Assembly (NCBI GenBank): GCA_902775345.1
Contig: CACYLW010000010.1
Span: 1 to 61,949 of the forward strand
From: an uncultured Eubacteriales bacterium
Lineage (GTDB): Bacteria > Bacillota > Clostridia > Peptostreptococcales > Anaerovoracaceae
Length of the DNA: 61,949 bases
Reading direction: 5' to 3'
Shown here: in pieces, positions 51,290-59,917 of the stretch
How the letters are laid out: each line of letters opens with the position of its first letter
Numbering within the stretch: the first letter of the stretch is position 1
Position numbers and translations under genes: made by a program
The notes under the pieces: model-generated
Databases searched by the model: none
The model's input: only the letters and a program-made list of their open reading frames with translations
What the model was told of the DNA's origin: nothing

Positions 51290-52871
51290 AATAAAGAGGT
51301 GCGCCCTGTGGCTGGCATGCATGCTCCTCGTGCTGATCCTGACGGGATGCAGGGCAGGCAGGACACCGGATATCAGCAGTGCCGCCGGCGATAATTACCG
51401 TACTGCGTACGAGATATTTGTCTGCTCATTCTGTGACTCAAACGGTGACGGAACAGGAGACCTGAACGGCGTACGGTCCAAACTGGATTACATAAAGGAC
51501 CTCGGCTTTGATGCTGTCTGGCTCACGCCTGTACATCCTTCCGCCACATATCATAAGTATGATGTGGACGATTACTGCGCCATCGACCCGTCCTTCGGAA
51601 CAATGGAGGATTATGAAGCTCTTCTGAAGGAGTGCCACGATAAAGGCATTCTGGTGTACATGGACCTGGTGCTGAACCACACGTCAGATCAGCACGCATG
51701 GTTCAGGGCGGCATCGGATTACCTGCACGAGCTTCCTTCCGGCTGGGAACCTGACACATCGTACTGCAAGTATTTCGAATATTATAATTTCTCCAGGGAA
51801 CCGCTTGACGGATACGTTCATCTTGAAGGCACTGAATGGTACTATGAGGCGCGGTTCTGGTCGGAAATGCCTGATCTGAACCTGAGCAGCGAAGCTGTCA
51901 GGACAGAGATACGTGACATAATGGCGTTCTGGCTCGGAAAGGGTGTTGATGGTTTCAGGCTGGATGCTGTAACGTCATATTTTAATAACGATACCTATGC
52001 GAACACTGAGTTCCTTCGTTTCCTGAAAGACACGGCAGGCAGCATTGATCCTGACTGCAGCTTTGCAGGAGAGGCCTGGACGGACAGGGACACCATAGCA
52101 GCTCTGTACAGCAGCGGGATCGATTCACTGTTCGATTTTCCGTTTGCAAGTGAAGAGGGACTCATAGCTAAGACGCTTAACGGAAGCTGCGGAGCTTCAG
52201 ACTTTGTTGAGGGCATGATACAGGCCGAAGAAGCATACAGCAGAGCCAATCCGGACTTTACCGATGCCCCTTTCTATACGAATCACGACATGGACAGAAG
52301 CGCATCCTATTATCCTGAAGACAATGGTCCTGTTACGAAGATGGCATACGCCGTGAACCTGTTCATGACCGGCAACGCTTTTGTGTATTACGGCGAAGAG
52401 CTCGGAATGGAAGGCGCAGACAAGGATGAGAACAGGAGAGCGCCAATGTACTGGAGCGATGATCCGGAAGATCCGGACATGTGTGCCGGGCCGCCGTATA
52501 TGGATGAAGTGCAGATGAAGTTTCCGTCTCTGGCAGATCAGAAAAAGGACGGGGAATCACTGTACAGCTGGTTCAGGGAGGTCATCAGGGTGCGGAATGC
52601 CTATCCCGCTCTTGCAGGGGGCAAGACAGAGAGAGCAGCATCCGTCTGTGATAATGACGTGGCGGCTTTCTTCCGCAGAAGCGAGACAGACAAAGACCTT
52701 CTGATCGTGATGAACCTCCGCGGGCAGATGGCCGAAAAAGACCTGAAGGCAGCCGGGAAAGGCTTTAAACCGGTTGAGAAGCTGTGTGCGGATAATGGAA
52801 AAATCACTTATAAAAACGGCATACTGACAATGCCGGCTTACAGCATAGCGGTGTTTACAGGGAAGAAGTAA
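51270..52871 (+). CDS. Lipoprotein alpha-amylase (GH13)
   Basis: 533 residues. A signal ending LTGC (C27) marks a lipoprotein, so the enzyme is surface-anchored. The GH13 barrel has the expected catalytic residues: D232 (GFRLDAV), E268 (FAGEAW) and D340 (TNHDMDR). VVLNHTSDQH-like VLNHTSDQHAWF near 133 is another family motif. It cleaves alpha-1,4 glucans such as starch or maltodextrins. GAGGG six bases before the ATG supports the start within the previous gene. The C-terminal third is a beta-sandwich. Confidence 0.92.
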   Translation: MSAKRCRIKRCALWLACMLLVLILTGCRAGRTPDISSAAGDNYRTAYEIFVCSFCDSNGDGTGDLNGVRSKLDYIKDLGFDAVWLTPVHPSATYHKYDVDDYCAIDPSFGTMEDYEALLKECHDKGILVYMDLVLNHTSDQHAWFRAASDYLHELPSGWEPDTSYCKYFEYYNFSREPLDGYVHLEGTEWYYEARFWSEMPDLNLSSEAVRTEIRDIMAFWLGKGVDGFRLDAVTSYFNNDTYANTEFLRFLKDTAGSIDPDCSFAGEAWTDRDTIAALYSSGIDSLFDFPFASEEGLIAKTLNGSCGASDFVEGMIQAEEAYSRANPDFTDAPFYTNHDMDRSASYYPEDNGPVTKMAYAVNLFMTGNAFVYYGEELGMEGADKDENRRAPMYWSDDPEDPDMCAGPPYMDEVQMKFPSLADQKKDGESLYSWFREVIRVRNAYPALAGGKTERAASVCDNDVAAFFRRSETDKDLLIVMNLRGQMAEKDLKAAGKGFKPVEKLCADNGKITYKNGILTMPAYSIAVFTGKK

Positions 52872-52916
52872 CACACCGGAAATGCTTTGAATGATCAAAA
52901 GGGAAAAGGTTGAGTT

Positions 52917-53786
52917 ATGAAAGTCGGAATCTCAGCATGCTCCAACGGGCTGAGCCCGCGGGCGGAAAAAAAGAATGACGAGCTGATGGCCGTGCTCAGG
53001 GAATCAGGCATTGAAGCTGTACCTGCTGAACATATTTATGCCGCGAGGGACGATTTCAGCGGAACTGACAGGGAGCGCGCAGCTGAACTCATGGAGTTTT
53101 ACAGCGACGACTCAATTTCTTCGATTTATGATATATCGGGAGGAGACCTGGCTAATGGAGTCCTGAAATACCTGGACTTTGACCTCATCGCAGATGCGGA
53201 AAAGACGTTCTGGGGCTACAGCGACCTGACGACAGTGATCAACGCGATCTATACAATGACCGGGAAGCAGTCGGTGCTGTGGCAGATCAGGAACCTGGTT
53301 GGTCCGGAATCTGAAATACAACAGAAACGCTTCCGCGATTACCTTGGCGGCGTTCCGGACGGGCTGTTTGGCATAAGATGCAGCTTCCTGCAGGGAAAGC
53401 GGATGGAAGGTGTCGCAGTCGGCGGCAACATAAGATGCTTTACAAAGCTTGCGGGAACAAAGTACTGGCCTGATATGCATGGTAAGATACTGCTTCTGGA
53501 ATCTTTAGGCGGAGGATCAGGACAGATCGCAACCTTGTTTGCTCAGCTGGAACAGATAGGAGTGTTTGAGCAGATCGCGGGAGTGCTGCTGGGGACATTC
53601 ACAAACTACGAAAAGGCAGGTCTGGAACTGCCGGTTTACGAACTCCTGAAAATGCATATAGATGAGGAACTTCCGGTGGCGGCTACCAGAGAGATCGGAC
53701 ACGGACATGACTCAAAGGCGGTCGTTATCGGTAAAAGAACAGTCATTGAACAGAGCGGAACAGGAGGAACATGCCTTTTCAAGTAA
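52917..53786 (+). CDS. S66 family serine peptidase (LD-carboxypeptidase / MccF-like)
   Basis: 289 residues. GYSDLTTVINA contains the nucleophile S102; LLLESLGGGSG the glutamate; EIGHGHDSKA the histidine of the Ser-Glu-His triad. Family members trim cell-wall tetrapeptides (LdcA) or inactivate microcin C (MccF); which applies is unclear. Cytoplasmic, no signal peptide. It stands 45 bases after the amylase gene. A hairpin at 53818-53841 ends the transcript. Confidence 0.88.
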   Translation: MKVGISACSNGLSPRAEKKNDELMAVLRESGIEAVPAEHIYAARDDFSGTDRERAAELMEFYSDDSISSIYDISGGDLANGVLKYLDFDLIADAEKTFWGYSDLTTVINAIYTMTGKQSVLWQIRNLVGPESEIQQKRFRDYLGGVPDGLFGIRCSFLQGKRMEGVAVGGNIRCFTKLAGTKYWPDMHGKILLLESLGGGSGQIATLFAQLEQIGVFEQIAGVLLGTFTNYEKAGLELPVYELLKMHIDEELPVAATREIGHGHDSKAVVIGKRTVIEQSGTGGTCLFK

Positions 53787-53817
53787 GGTTCTCATCCACT
53801 CCGTTCAAAAACAAAAA

Positions 53818-53841
53818 CAGCAGGCATGAAGCCTGCTGCTT
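53818..53841. terminator. Bidirectional terminator between S66 peptidase and tRNA-Arg
   Basis: AGCAGGC-ATGAA-GCCTGCT hairpin with A-rich left and T-rich right flanks. It can terminate the + strand peptidase transcript and, on the reverse strand, the tRNA. Confidence 0.8.
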
Positions 53842-53845
53842 TTGT

Positions 53846-53921
53846 TGGTGTCCCGGAGAGGATTCGAACCTCCGACACCCGCTTTAGGAGAGCGGTGCTC
53901 TGTCCCCTGAGCTACCGAGAC
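53846..53921 (-). tRNA. tRNA-Arg (CCU anticodon)
   Basis: Full cloverleaf on the reverse strand: acceptor GTCTCGG pairs with CCGGGAC (one G-U), D-arm AGCTCAGGGGACAGAGC, anticodon loop CTCCTAA with anticodon CCT, T-arm GGAGGTTCGAATCCTCT-like, and encoded CCA. It reads AGG codons. A promoter lies upstream at 53955-53983. Confidence 0.97.
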
Positions 53922-53954
53922 AAAGTGAACGCAGTATCTGTTGCGTGCCCGAGT

Positions 53955-53983
53955 ATGATAACACAGATCACTTGATATATCAA
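53955..53983 (-). promoter_or_regulatory. Promoter of tRNA-Arg
   Basis: On the reverse strand TTGATA (53983-53978), 17-base spacer, TATCAT (53960-53955). The rest of the 53922-54132 gap holds a GTTAACGTTAAC palindrome near 54007 and a TATAAT at 54062-54067, probably the -10 for the lipoprotein gene. Confidence 0.75.
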
Positions 53984-54132
53984 GGCGGAAGTGAACAAAA
54001 GCAGGGGTTAACGTTAACAAATTGAAAGAAAGAGTTCATACAATCAACATATGGATAGTCGTATAATAATATGGGTAGAAATGTGAGATGAAACAAGTTT
54101 TAAACAGACATTAACTAAGGAGGATAGTATAT

Positions 54133-56241
54133 ATGAGAAAAGCATTGAAAGCATTCCTTGTCATGATGCTGGCTGCTTCTCTTACTCTGGTATTGGGATC
54201 ATGCGGAAAAGCAGAGCCACTGGAGGTCAGCGGCACTCTCACCAATGCTGTCGATAAGCAGATCTCGCTAAAGACAGAAAGCGGTCCTGTCGTTTTCAAA
54301 ACGGCAGATGATACGGTGTACAATCTCGGAGACGCGAGTGAACTTACTGTCGGTGACACGATCAAAGTTAAATATCATAAGAGTCTGGGAAAGGATCACG
54401 TCGATGAAGTGACCGTTGTTGAGCACTTCGAGCCTGAGCGTGTTTTCGAGGGCAGTGTAGTTGAACTGAAAGAAGGAAGAGTCACGCTCAGCGGAAAGAG
54501 TCTCACCGTTGCGTTCACACGCGATAAAGATACAGCTGTCAGCGGTGAATTGAAGACAGGTGCCGAGGCCAGGGTGACCTACGAAGGAGATCTCAGCGAG
54601 TATCCTTATGCAAAGGAGGTCAAGGTAACTAAGAGTGCTGAGGAGGCTGAGGAGGCTGAGAAGCAGGAAGCCGCGAAGGCAGAAGAGAAGAAGAAGGAAG
54701 AAGCAAAGAAGGACGAAGAGAAGAAGAAGGAAGAAGCAAAGAAGGCAGAAGAAAAGAAGAAAGAAGAAGCAAAGAAGGCAGAAGAAAAGAAGAAGGACGA
54801 AAAAAAGGAAGCGAAGAAAGAAGAAAAGAAAGAAGCCGAAAAACAGGAGGTCAAGACCGGAAAAGTCAACGGTATAGTTGCTGAGTTTACGGAAAAAACG
54901 ATGCTCCTCGCAATCGACTCCGCTACCTCGTACAGATTCTCTCTTCAGAGCGACTTCAAGGTATCCGGAGCAGACAAGTACGTGCATACCGGAGACAGCG
55001 TCAATGTAACATATAAGGGTGATTTGGGCAAAACGCCTGAGGTGCTCGAGATCAACATCGTGAAGAAAGCCCAGGAAGAGAAGAGGACGGTAAACGGTAC
55101 GATCAGCAGCGTCGAAAAGGACTATGTTACATTGAATACCGGAGGACGTTCATACATTATCCATACTGATAAAAACACGAAATATACCGGTGACAAGCCG
55201 GCTAAGGGATATAAGGCAGAGATCACTTATACAGGATGCCTCGGCAGCAGCGCAAAGGCTTCCAATATATACTGTGTAAAGGTCTCGCCTGATAAGAAAG
55301 TCATTTTCACGGTAGTATTCACAGACGGAACATGCAATGTTATCAGCACACAGACCGTGGAAAAGGGCAAGGCGGCAACAGCTCCGAAGGATCCTGTAAG
55401 AGAAGGCTATACCTTCAAGGGCTGGGATAAGGACTTCAGCAAAATCACTTCAGATTTGACTGTTTCAGCAGTATGGAAGAAGAACGCTGCGCCGTCTCCG
55501 GAGCCGGAGGAGGAGATCGTATCCGAAGGAACGATCACCGTATGGACAACGGATGATGAAAACAAATTCAGCATGGAGCTGGAGGACGGAAGCGAGATAA
55601 CTCTTGAAGCAGGAGACTTTACGGAAATCGCAAGCGGTTACTTCCCTGCTGCCGGCGACAGGATCAAGGCAACTTATCTTGAATCGGAGATGAAGGCAAT
55701 TAGGATAGAGCTTGTTGAAAAGGCTGCATCCGGGGATGATGATCAGGGTGATGAGGACGGAGACGGTTCAGGAGACACTCCTTCAACAGAACCTGAAGGT
55801 GAAACCATAGAACCTGATCCAGGCACTCCTGCTGACGAAGAAACCACAGAGCCTGAGGAAGAGACAGTGGAATCTGAAGAAGAGACTGCAGAGCCGGAGG
55901 AGGAACCTGTACAGCAGGAAGTGGTGGAACCGGAACCAGAACCAGAACCAGAACCGGAACCAGAACCGGAACCAGAGCCGGAACCTAAGGAAGAACCTGA
56001 TATCGTCGTCTCAGCAAGCGGCACCATTATCGACGGCAATGAGAGCAATAAAACAGTTACCCTGACGGATGAGGAAGGAAATAAAATCACTCTTACGGCT
56101 GACGGAGATACAAAGATCGCAAGCGGATACTTCCCTGAAAAGGATGATGTCGTAGAGATTAAATACACAAAGAAGGGCATGGTGCTCAAGGAGATCAAAC
56201 TGATCGACAGACCTGAACCGCCTGCTGCCGAAGAAGGTTAA
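54133..56241 (+). CDS. Large repeat-containing lipoprotein
   Basis: 702 residues. Lipobox LGSC with C24 anchors it to the outer membrane face. At least six similar beta-rich modules of about 60 residues follow a G-T-I/V...V-T-L...G-D-x-I-x-V-x-Y pattern: two at 34-150, two at 245-390 and two near 465-530 and 640-695. Between modules 2 and 3 is a Lys/Glu/Ala coiled stretch (166-243). An InlB-type repeat (VFTDGTCNVIST, then GYTFKGWDKDFSKI) lies around 395-450. An acidic, Pro-Glu-rich linker (549-620) comes before the last module. No catalytic motif. Likely a cell-envelope spanning adhesive or structural protein. Confidence 0.8.
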   Translation: MRKALKAFLVMMLAASLTLVLGSCGKAEPLEVSGTLTNAVDKQISLKTESGPVVFKTADDTVYNLGDASELTVGDTIKVKYHKSLGKDHVDEVTVVEHFEPERVFEGSVVELKEGRVTLSGKSLTVAFTRDKDTAVSGELKTGAEARVTYEGDLSEYPYAKEVKVTKSAEEAEEAEKQEAAKAEEKKKEEAKKDEEKKKEEAKKAEEKKKEEAKKAEEKKKDEKKEAKKEEKKEAEKQEVKTGKVNGIVAEFTEKTMLLAIDSATSYRFSLQSDFKVSGADKYVHTGDSVNVTYKGDLGKTPEVLEINIVKKAQEEKRTVNGTISSVEKDYVTLNTGGRSYIIHTDKNTKYTGDKPAKGYKAEITYTGCLGSSAKASNIYCVKVSPDKKVIFTVVFTDGTCNVISTQTVEKGKAATAPKDPVREGYTFKGWDKDFSKITSDLTVSAVWKKNAAPSPEPEEEIVSEGTITVWTTDDENKFSMELEDGSEITLEAGDFTEIASGYFPAAGDRIKATYLESEMKAIRIELVEKAASGDDDQGDEDGDGSGDTPSTEPEGETIEPDPGTPADEETTEPEEETVESEEETAEPEEEPVQQEVVEPEPEPEPEPEPEPEPEPEPKEEPDIVVSASGTIIDGNESNKTVTLTDEEGNKITLTADGDTKIASGYFPEKDDVVEIKYTKKGMVLKEIKLIDRPEPPAAEEG
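54630..54860 (+). repeat. Lys/Glu-rich low-complexity coding repeat
   Basis: Imperfect tandem copies of a GAAGAGAAGAAGAAG-type unit inside the lipoprotein gene encode a KKEEAKKAEEKK helix. Almost pure purine strand. It would form a long charged single helix or coiled coil. Confidence 0.8.
55900..55990 (+). repeat. Glu-Pro low-complexity coding repeat
   Basis: About eleven GAACCA/GAACCG-type hexanucleotide copies encode an EP stretch in the lipoprotein linker, likely a stiff cell-wall-spanning spacer. Confidence 0.8.
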
Positions 56242-56267
56242 GACTCCTTCGGATTATGCGCTTAATC

Positions 56268-56296
56268 TTGATATGACAATTACTGAGTAGTAAAAT
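56268..56296 (+). promoter_or_regulatory. Promoter of the alanine racemase operon
   Basis: TTGATA (56268-56273), 17-base spacer, TAAAAT (56291-56296). A second TATTAT-like element lies near 56320. Confidence 0.65.
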
Positions 56297-56340
56297 TTTA
56301 GTGACCATATAAACTGCAGTATTATGTAAGGAGAATTGTT

Positions 56341-57510
56341 ATGTATAAGGAGACGTTAAGACAGGTTTGGGCCGAGATCGACATGTCGGCTTTCGACCAC
56401 AATGTTAAACAGATCAAGGCACAGATGAAGTGCCCGAAAATGATCGGCGTCATCAAGGCGAACGGTTACGGACACGGTGCTACAGAGTGCGCAAAAGTCC
56501 TTAGGTATAACGGTGTTGAGAATTTTGCCGTAGCTACACTTGAGGAAGCTATCAATCTCCGCGAAGACGGTATCGAAGGCAATATCGTGATTCTGGGCCT
56601 GACACCGGTAGAATGCGTAGATACCGTGATCGAGTATGACCTGATCCCGGGTGTCATGCATTACGATTATGTCAAGGCACTGAGCGATGAGGTAATGGCT
56701 CAGGGAGCTGAGCCTGCAAGAGTCCTTTTCGGTCTTGATACAGGCATGGGAAGGGTCGGCTTCAGAGTATTCACAGAAGAAGAGCGTGACTACGCAGTAG
56801 AACAGTATAAGAAGTTTTCTGAACTTCCGGGAATCAACATTGCCGGAGTCATCACACACTTCTCGACAGCTGACGAAGAGCAGAGGGAATACACCGGAAT
56901 GCAGATCAGCAATTACAAGGCGTTCATAGAGAAACTGAATGCTGCGGGATACGATCCTAAGAAGATCTGCGCCAACTCCGCTTCGATCATGGTATACCCT
57001 GAGATCCACTTTGATGCCTGCCGTCCTGGAATCATCCTCTACGGACTCGCTCCGTCAGGATACCTCAAGGGCAAGGTCCTCGACCTCAAGCCGGTAATGA
57101 CGGTAAAGGCAGAGATCGTGAACCTCAAGACTGTTCCTGCAGGAACATCAGTCAGCTACGGACGCAAGTTCACATCAACGGCCAAAGAGACGAAGATCGC
57201 TACCATCGGCCTCGGATATGCTGATGGATATTCGAGACTCAACAGCGGCAAGATCAGCGTGCTGGTTGGCGGCATCAAGTGCCCGGTAGTAGGCAACATC
57301 TGCATGGATCAGTGCATGGTCGATGTAAGCGCAGTACCTGATGTAAAGCTCGGAGACGAGGTAGTCATACTCGGTAAGCAGGGCGATCAGGAGATCAGCG
57401 CTGACGATCTGGCGGCGATAAACGGAACGATCAACTACGAGATCACATGCTGCTTCGATCTCAGGATCCCTAAAGTCTACGTCAATTATCCGGAAGGTAT
57501 GTGCAAATAA
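56341..57510 (+). CDS. alr: Alanine racemase
   Basis: 389 residues. PLP enzyme converting L- to D-alanine for peptidoglycan. The PLP lysine K39 is in VIKANGYGHG and the second base Y273 in SVSYGRKF. N-terminal TIM barrel and C-terminal beta domain are of normal length. AAGGAGA precedes the ATG. First of three genes that include a PAP2 phosphatase and uracil-DNA glycosylase, with 9 bases to the next. Confidence 0.96.
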   Translation: MYKETLRQVWAEIDMSAFDHNVKQIKAQMKCPKMIGVIKANGYGHGATECAKVLRYNGVENFAVATLEEAINLREDGIEGNIVILGLTPVECVDTVIEYDLIPGVMHYDYVKALSDEVMAQGAEPARVLFGLDTGMGRVGFRVFTEEERDYAVEQYKKFSELPGINIAGVITHFSTADEEQREYTGMQISNYKAFIEKLNAAGYDPKKICANSASIMVYPEIHFDACRPGIILYGLAPSGYLKGKVLDLKPVMTVKAEIVNLKTVPAGTSVSYGRKFTSTAKETKIATIGLGYADGYSRLNSGKISVLVGGIKCPVVGNICMDQCMVDVSAVPDVKLGDEVVILGKQGDQEISADDLAAINGTINYEITCCFDLRIPKVYVNYPEGMCK

Positions 57511-57519
57511 AGGAGACTG

Positions 57520-58185
57520 ATGGATTCTTTTACACAATTAGACGGTAACCTGCTGATCGGCATCCAGCATGCGCTGAATGCCGATTGGCTTACTCCGGTC
57601 ATGAAAGCGATCACAATGCTCGCAGAAGACGGCATTTTCCTGATCCTTATATGCCTGGTCATGATTGTATTCAGGCGCACCAGAAGACTCGGAGTCATAT
57701 GCGCAGTTTCACTGATGCTCACTTTTATTGTCTGCAACCTGTGTCTCAAACCGGCAGTCGACAGGGTAAGACCGTGGGTGACTTTCCAGATGGTGAACAT
57801 CATGCTGCCGCCCCTTGAAGACGCTTCATTCCCGAGCGGGCATTCGGCGAATTCCATGGGAGTTGCATGGGCTCTGTTCCTGGCAACGATGCCTGTGAGG
57901 ACAGACAATGGCAGGAACTACGATGATGTGAGATGCCTGGGCTGGAAAGGCGAAGGCCTTTCACCCTGCCTTATGCACAGAGTAAGCATAGCGGCGGTTG
58001 TGCTCGCCGTGCTGATCGGCATCTCGAGACTTTATCTCGGCATGCATTATCCATCGGATGTAGTATGCGGACTGCTGACAGGCATGCTGATGGCGGCTAT
58101 AGCATATAAGATCATTCTCATGGCAGAAGACAGGCGCGGACCGATGGAAGGCTGGTTCTCCAGGAATCCGGAGAGAACAAAATGA
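57520..58185 (+). CDS. PAP2-family phosphatase, undecaprenyl-PP-phosphatase-like
   Basis: 221 residues, five to six membrane helices. The three PAP2 motifs are present: KPAVDRVRP, SFPSGHSANS and SRLYLGMHYPSD. It may recycle undecaprenyl pyrophosphate to the monophosphate or dephosphorylate lipid phosphates; the neighbour alanine racemase fits cell-wall work. It overlaps the Ung gene by four bases (ATGA). Confidence 0.87.
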   Translation: MDSFTQLDGNLLIGIQHALNADWLTPVMKAITMLAEDGIFLILICLVMIVFRRTRRLGVICAVSLMLTFIVCNLCLKPAVDRVRPWVTFQMVNIMLPPLEDASFPSGHSANSMGVAWALFLATMPVRTDNGRNYDDVRCLGWKGEGLSPCLMHRVSIAAVVLAVLIGISRLYLGMHYPSDVVCGLLTGMLMAAIAYKIILMAEDRRGPMEGWFSRNPERTK

Positions 58186-58892
58186 AAAAGATCATAGGAA
58201 ATAAATGGGACGAGCTGCTCGCTGACGAATGGCAGAAGCCGTATTATCAGGAGTTACGCTCGTTTCTTATTGAAGAATACAGGGACGGGACCGTGTATCC
58301 TCCGGCGTCAGACATATACAACGCGCTGAGGCTTACGGACTATGACGATGTCAGGGTCGTGATACTCGGGCAGGACCCTTATCATGAGCCCGGCCAGGCG
58401 CACGGTCTTGCATTCAGTGTGCGTGAAGGAGTCGCGCTTCCGCCGTCTCTGGTCAACATCATTAAGGAACTCGAGGACGATCTCGGTCCGGGGATGGTCA
58501 GTACGCAGCACGAACCCGACAGCTCACGCGGAGTCCTTGATCCCTGGGCAAAGCAGGGTGTACTGCTGCTCAATACCGTGCTGACCGTGCGTGCACATCA
58601 GGCGGGTTCGCACCGGGGAATGGGATGGGAGCGCTTCACAGACAGAGTAATAGAGCTGCTGGCTGAAAGAGAGACGCCTATGGTGTTCATTCTCTGGGGC
58701 GCAAATGCCGGCGCGAAAAAGAACCTTATCCTGAAGGCGCAGGAAGGCGGCGGACGCAGACATCTCATCATAACTGCACCGCATCCGAGTCCTCTTTCCG
58801 CATACCGCGGCTTTTTCGGCGGCAGCTACTTCTCGCGCTGCAATTATTTCCTCGAAGACAACGGAATAAGCCCTGTGGACTGGAGGCTGTAA
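58182..58892 (+). CDS. ung: Uracil-DNA glycosylase
   Basis: 236 residues, family 1. It removes uracil from DNA. GQDPYH contains the catalytic D65 and H68; GQAHGLAFSV follows and HPSPLSAYRGF near 201 has the second histidine. Length is normal. Translationally coupled to the PAP2 gene. The downstream hairpin (AACTGCA...TGCAGTT, 58895-58918) lacks a T tract, so full termination is doubtful. Confidence 0.96.
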   Translation: MKKIIGNKWDELLADEWQKPYYQELRSFLIEEYRDGTVYPPASDIYNALRLTDYDDVRVVILGQDPYHEPGQAHGLAFSVREGVALPPSLVNIIKELEDDLGPGMVSTQHEPDSSRGVLDPWAKQGVLLLNTVLTVRAHQAGSHRGMGWERFTDRVIELLAERETPMVFILWGANAGAKKNLILKAQEGGGRRHLIITAPHPSPLSAYRGFFGGSYFSRCNYFLEDNGISPVDWRL

Positions 58893-58985
58893 ACCAACTG
58901 CAGCAGTTGTTGCAGTTGATAAACCGCGGATATTTTGCTAATATATGCGGGTATACTTAAACTGAAAAGAAAGAGAGAACCGTTA

Positions 58986-59909
58986 ATGAAAGATAATGAG
59001 AAGAAATACAGAAGATCGGCAATGTCGGTGATCTGCTATGTGATCGCCCTGCTGATGCTGTTTTACATAGTGTATCTGGCAGGAAGTACTGTTGCTCAGA
59101 TCAACGCGTACTATGCGCAGTACGACATGAGCGCGAAGCCGATGGAATATGTCACATATATCATGCAGACGATCCTCGAGCCTCTCATCAATGCAGTGAT
59201 ATTCTTCATGCTTGGATACATACTTGATGAAGTCAGGAAGAACAATAAGGCTTATTACCTGAGCGATGAAGACATAGAACAGGCAAAGATAGCCAGGCAG
59301 GAAGCAAAGGCTGCCAGACAGGAAGAAAAAGCCGCAAAGAAAGCAGCTGCTGAAGACGCTGCTGCGGTGAAGGCGGATTTTGCCGCTGCTGAAATGTCTG
59401 TTGAGGAAGATTTTGTAAAGAGCCTTGATGAAGAACTGAACAAGGCTGATGTGAAGCAGGCTCCGCGTAAGAGGCCGAACAACAGCAACGGTCAGAAAAA
59501 AACAGGTGAAAACAAGCCGAATCAGAAGAGCCAGAACGGTCAGGGCAATCAGAGCAGCCGCAGCAATCAGGGCAGCCAGGGCAAGAAAAACCCTGATGGT
59601 GCAAAGACGGGCAACGGAAGCGGCAATCGCAGAAAAAGCAATAAAAAGCCTGCTGCCGACAAGCCTGACGCTGAGGCAAAGGAAGGCCAGAAGACGGAAA
59701 CAAAGGATCCTGACAGCGCAAATAAGAACAGCGGCAAAAGCGGGAACAGGAACAGCGGTAACCGAAGAAGAAGCAGCAGAAAACCTGCTGCAGATAAGCA
59801 GAATGCCGAGACGAACGAAGCGCCAAAGGCTGAGAAACCTGAACCTCCGAAGGATGACGCAATAGAAGCTCTGAGGGCAGCAGCAAGAGAGGCTGATATA
59901 CTCGAATAA
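58986..59909 (+). CDS. Two-helix membrane protein with long basic disordered tail
   Basis: 307 residues from ATG 58986; an in-frame start at 58935 lacks a good ribosome site. Two hydrophobic helices (about 11-33 and 64-83) are followed by a charged helix rich in Ala/Lys/Glu (95-150), then a long low-complexity Lys/Asn/Gly/Ser/Arg tail (about 155-290) with repeats such as RRKSNKKPAADKP and NRRRSSRKPAADK. The tail is probably cytoplasmic and RNA- or membrane-binding. No family recognised. It is followed 8 bases later by the DUF2156 gene. Confidence 0.7.
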   Translation: MKDNEKKYRRSAMSVICYVIALLMLFYIVYLAGSTVAQINAYYAQYDMSAKPMEYVTYIMQTILEPLINAVIFFMLGYILDEVRKNNKAYYLSDEDIEQAKIARQEAKAARQEEKAAKKAAAEDAAAVKADFAAAEMSVEEDFVKSLDEELNKADVKQAPRKRPNNSNGQKKTGENKPNQKSQNGQGNQSSRSNQGSQGKKNPDGAKTGNGSGNRRKSNKKPAADKPDAEAKEGQKTETKDPDSANKNSGKSGNRNSGNRRRSSRKPAADKQNAETNEAPKAEKPEPPKDDAIEALRAAAREADILE

Positions 59910-59917
59910 GGGGTTAT

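Noticed and set aside
54006-54018. GTTAACGTTAAC palindrome upstream of the lipoprotein as an operator
   Set aside because: It is about 45 bases upstream of the -10 and A+T-rich palindromes are common here; no regulator is nearby, so I do not claim a site.
54630-54860. Possible noncoding purine tract
   Set aside because: It is in frame throughout and encodes a charged helix between two homologous modules of the lipoprotein.
55900-55990. Possible CRISPR or tandem repeat array
   Set aside because: The repeats are six bases in-frame and encode Glu-Pro inside a lipoprotein gene, with no spacers.
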